Source of the DNA: Actinomycetes bacterium
GTDB lineage: Bacteria; Actinomycetota; Acidimicrobiia; Acidimicrobiales; Acidimicrobiaceae
DNA length: 7,027 bases
NCBI GenBank assembly: GCA_021785315.1
Contig: JAJYFX010000096.1
Location: 1 to 7,027 of the forward strand
Direction of reading: 5' to 3'
Shown one piece after another: positions 6,303 through 7,027 of this stretch; within the stretch, counting starts at the first letter, position 1, and every line of letters starts with the position of its first letter. Below the pieces are notes generated by a model. The model was not told the DNA's origin. It made no database searches and saw only the letters and a program-made list of their open reading frames with translations. Both the position numbers and the translations under genes were made by a program.

Positions 6303-6617
6303 TTACCCGACAAGCGTGAGAAGCTGATTTTTCTGATTTGCACCTAAACCCGCCAACCTGCGAGTCTCGCTGATACCAACCTGCTCCATAACTTTCTGGG
6401 CCTTTACCTTTCCATAGCCAGGAAGGTTTTCAAGAACCGCACTTACTTTCATCTTTCCAACGAGATCCTCTTTGGGTGCTCTTTCAAGCAGTGCCACAAG
6501 AGAAACTGAGCCCTTCTTCAGCTCGGCTTTGATCTCGGCTCTTTGAGTCCGTACCGCTGCCGCTTTTTCAAGTGCAGCCAGTCTTTGCTCTGGTGATATT
6601 TGTGGTGGATTAGGCAT
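6303..6617 (-). CDS. mihF: Integration host factor, actinobacterial type (mIHF)
   Basis: The 104-residue protein matches actinobacterial mIHF in length and layout. It has an N-terminal helix (about 9-35, QRLAALEKAAAVRTQRAEIK), the KMKVSAVLENLPG segment (55-67), and the helix-two-turn-helix DNA-binding region YGKVKAQKVMEQVG...ETRRLAGLGANQK (68-96). mIHF is unrelated to the IHF of enterobacteria; it bends DNA, organises the nucleoid and is required by integrases such as that of mycobacteriophage L5. Here it is a single-gene unit with its own terminator, is divergent from an AAA ATPase, and lies close to a tRNA-targeting integrase. In many Actinomycetota the chromosomal gene sits next to gmk and pyrF; neither is visible here. 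It may therefore be an element-borne paralogue, but a relocated sole copy cannot be excluded. No ribosome site precedes ATG 6617, and a -10 box at 6624-6629 suggests a leaderless transcript. Confidence 0.92.
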   Translation of the reverse strand: MPNPPQISPEQRLAALEKAAAVRTQRAEIKAELKKGSVSLVALLERAPKEDLVGKMKVSAVLENLPGYGKVKAQKVMEQVGISETRRLAGLGANQKNQLLTLVG

Positions 6618-6623
6618 ACCTGT

Positions 6624-6629
6624 AATTTA
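6624..6629 (-). promoter_or_regulatory. Possible -10 box of mihF, leaderless type
   Basis: On the minus strand TAAATT is followed by six bases (ACAGGT) and then ATG 6617. The spacing puts the transcription start on the start codon. No convincing -35 box is seen. Confidence 0.45.
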
Positions 6630-6665
6630 CTCTAGATTAAACGCTCGTGCCAGCACAATCACGCC

Positions 6666-6714
6666 AAAGGCAAAGCAGATACAAAAGATATAAAAGAACT
6701 AAAGACAAATAAAG
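6666..6714. repeat. A-tract/AAAG array in the mihF-ATPase divergent region
   Basis: Six AAAG motifs start at 6666, 6672, 6684, 6693, 6701 and 6711, most about 8-12 bases apart, including the degenerate 9-base units ATACAAAAG and ATATAAAAG. Tracts spaced near one helical turn favour curved DNA. The array covers the region upstream of the ATPase promoter. Confidence 0.4.
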
Positions 6715-6729
6715 CAGGGGCACTATAAT
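6702..6729 (+). promoter_or_regulatory. ATPase promoter, leaderless type
   Basis: A perfect TATAAT (6724-6729) ends six bases before ATG 6736. A weak -35 box AAGACA (6702-6707) lies 16 bases upstream of it. The purine run AGGGG (6716-6720) is 15 bases from the ATG and upstream of the -10 box, so it would not be in the transcript. Confidence 0.7.
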
Positions 6730-6735
6730 GGATGC

Positions 6736-7027
6736 ATGGTAAAGAACCCATTTACACCAACGTTCGGAGTATCTCCTCCCCTGCTTGCAGGAAGAGATGA
6801 CCTGATTGAGGAGTTTGCCGCCGCTCTAGACGATGGCCCCGGCGCATCAGGAAGGGCCACAATTTACACTGGCGCTCGAGGTACCGGCAAAACCGTCATG
6901 CTGAACAAAGTGCAAGACGTTGCCAAAAAGAATGGTTGGCTCGTAATATCGGAAACCGCGACACCAGGTTTCATCACCCGCCTAGCCACTATTCACCTAC
7001 CGTCAATCCTAATGGACCTGATGGATC
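6736..7027 (+). CDS. AAA-family ATPase, N-terminal part (partial)
   Basis: The first 97 codons of a P-loop ATPase run off the window. The start MVKNPFTPTFGVSPPLLAGR, followed by DDLIEEFAAAL, is the typical entry of Orc1/Cdc6- or STAND-like ATPases with the 'pxFVGRxxel' motif. Walker A is GARGTGKT at 46-53, with K52 and T53 as nucleotide-binding residues, and the strand WLVISETATPG follows. Walker B, sensor and DNA-binding parts lie outside the window. Proteins of this type occur widely in Actinomycetota, often annotated only as ATP-binding protein, and I cannot tell whether this one serves replication, defence or regulation. ATG 6736 is chosen over ATG 6732 because the reading frame fits and the -10 box ends six bases before it. 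It is divergent from mihF across 118 bases, so the two may be regulated together. Confidence 0.82.
   Translation, partial: MVKNPFTPTFGVSPPLLAGRDDLIEEFAAALDDGPGASGRATIYTGARGTGKTVMLNKVQDVAKKNGWLVISETATPGFITRLATIHLPSILMDLMD

Noticed and set aside
5889..6327. Plus-strand reading frames of 111 and 98 codons
   Set aside because: They are antisense to the zinc-ribbon gene, whose CxxC pairs and ribosome site make the minus strand the coding one.
4017..7027. A second copy of the tRNA 3' end as the right attachment site
   Set aside because: I searched both strands by eye for the sequence around 3989-4016 and found no repeat; the other end must lie outside the window.
1..7027. CRISPR array or insertion sequence
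   Set aside because: No regularly spaced repeats and no transposase or terminal inverted repeats are seen.

Overview
The window looks like an actinomycetote chromosome of roughly balanced base composition. The best phylum marker is the actinobacterial-type integration host factor gene (mihF) at 6303-6617. Leaderless-looking promoters and the actinobacterial style of the AAA ATPase at the right edge agree with this. An acidimicrobial-type host would fit, but the sequence does not prove it.

Left part (1-2456, + strand) is a probable aromatic-catabolism cluster. It holds the last 60 codons of an FAD-dependent aromatic-ring monooxygenase, an amidohydrolase-2 (ACMSD/decarboxylase-like) protein and a 4,5-dihydroxyphthalate decarboxylase-like protein. 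The three genes run in one direction and fit hydroxylation followed by decarboxylation or hydrolysis of an aromatic acid; the substrate is unknown. Converging on them (2545-3493, - strand) is a two-gene unit: a five-helix cytochrome b561-like membrane protein followed by a small DksA/TraR-like zinc-finger protein.

The middle (3494-3940) has no convincing gene and leads to a tRNA-Lys(TTT) gene. Immediately 3' of the tRNA lies a tyrosine-recombinase integrase, the standard arrangement for the edge of an integrated element. The integrase has a near-consensus promoter that places its GTG start at about +1.

The integrase stop codon overlaps (ATGA) the start of a broken Shedu-type (DUF4263, PD-(D/E)XK nuclease) anti-phage gene. 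That gene carries an in-frame TGA and a one-base frameshift. Beyond it are an oppositely oriented zinc-ribbon protein, mihF with its own terminator, and a divergent AAA ATPase cut by the window end. The mihF/ATPase pair shares a 118-base divergent promoter region with repeated A-tracts.

The right part is therefore most simply read as one end of a tRNA-Lys-targeted integrative element carrying a decayed defence gene and possibly its own copy of the host architectural factor that tyrosine integrases use. The other attachment site is not in the window, so the right boundary is unknown.
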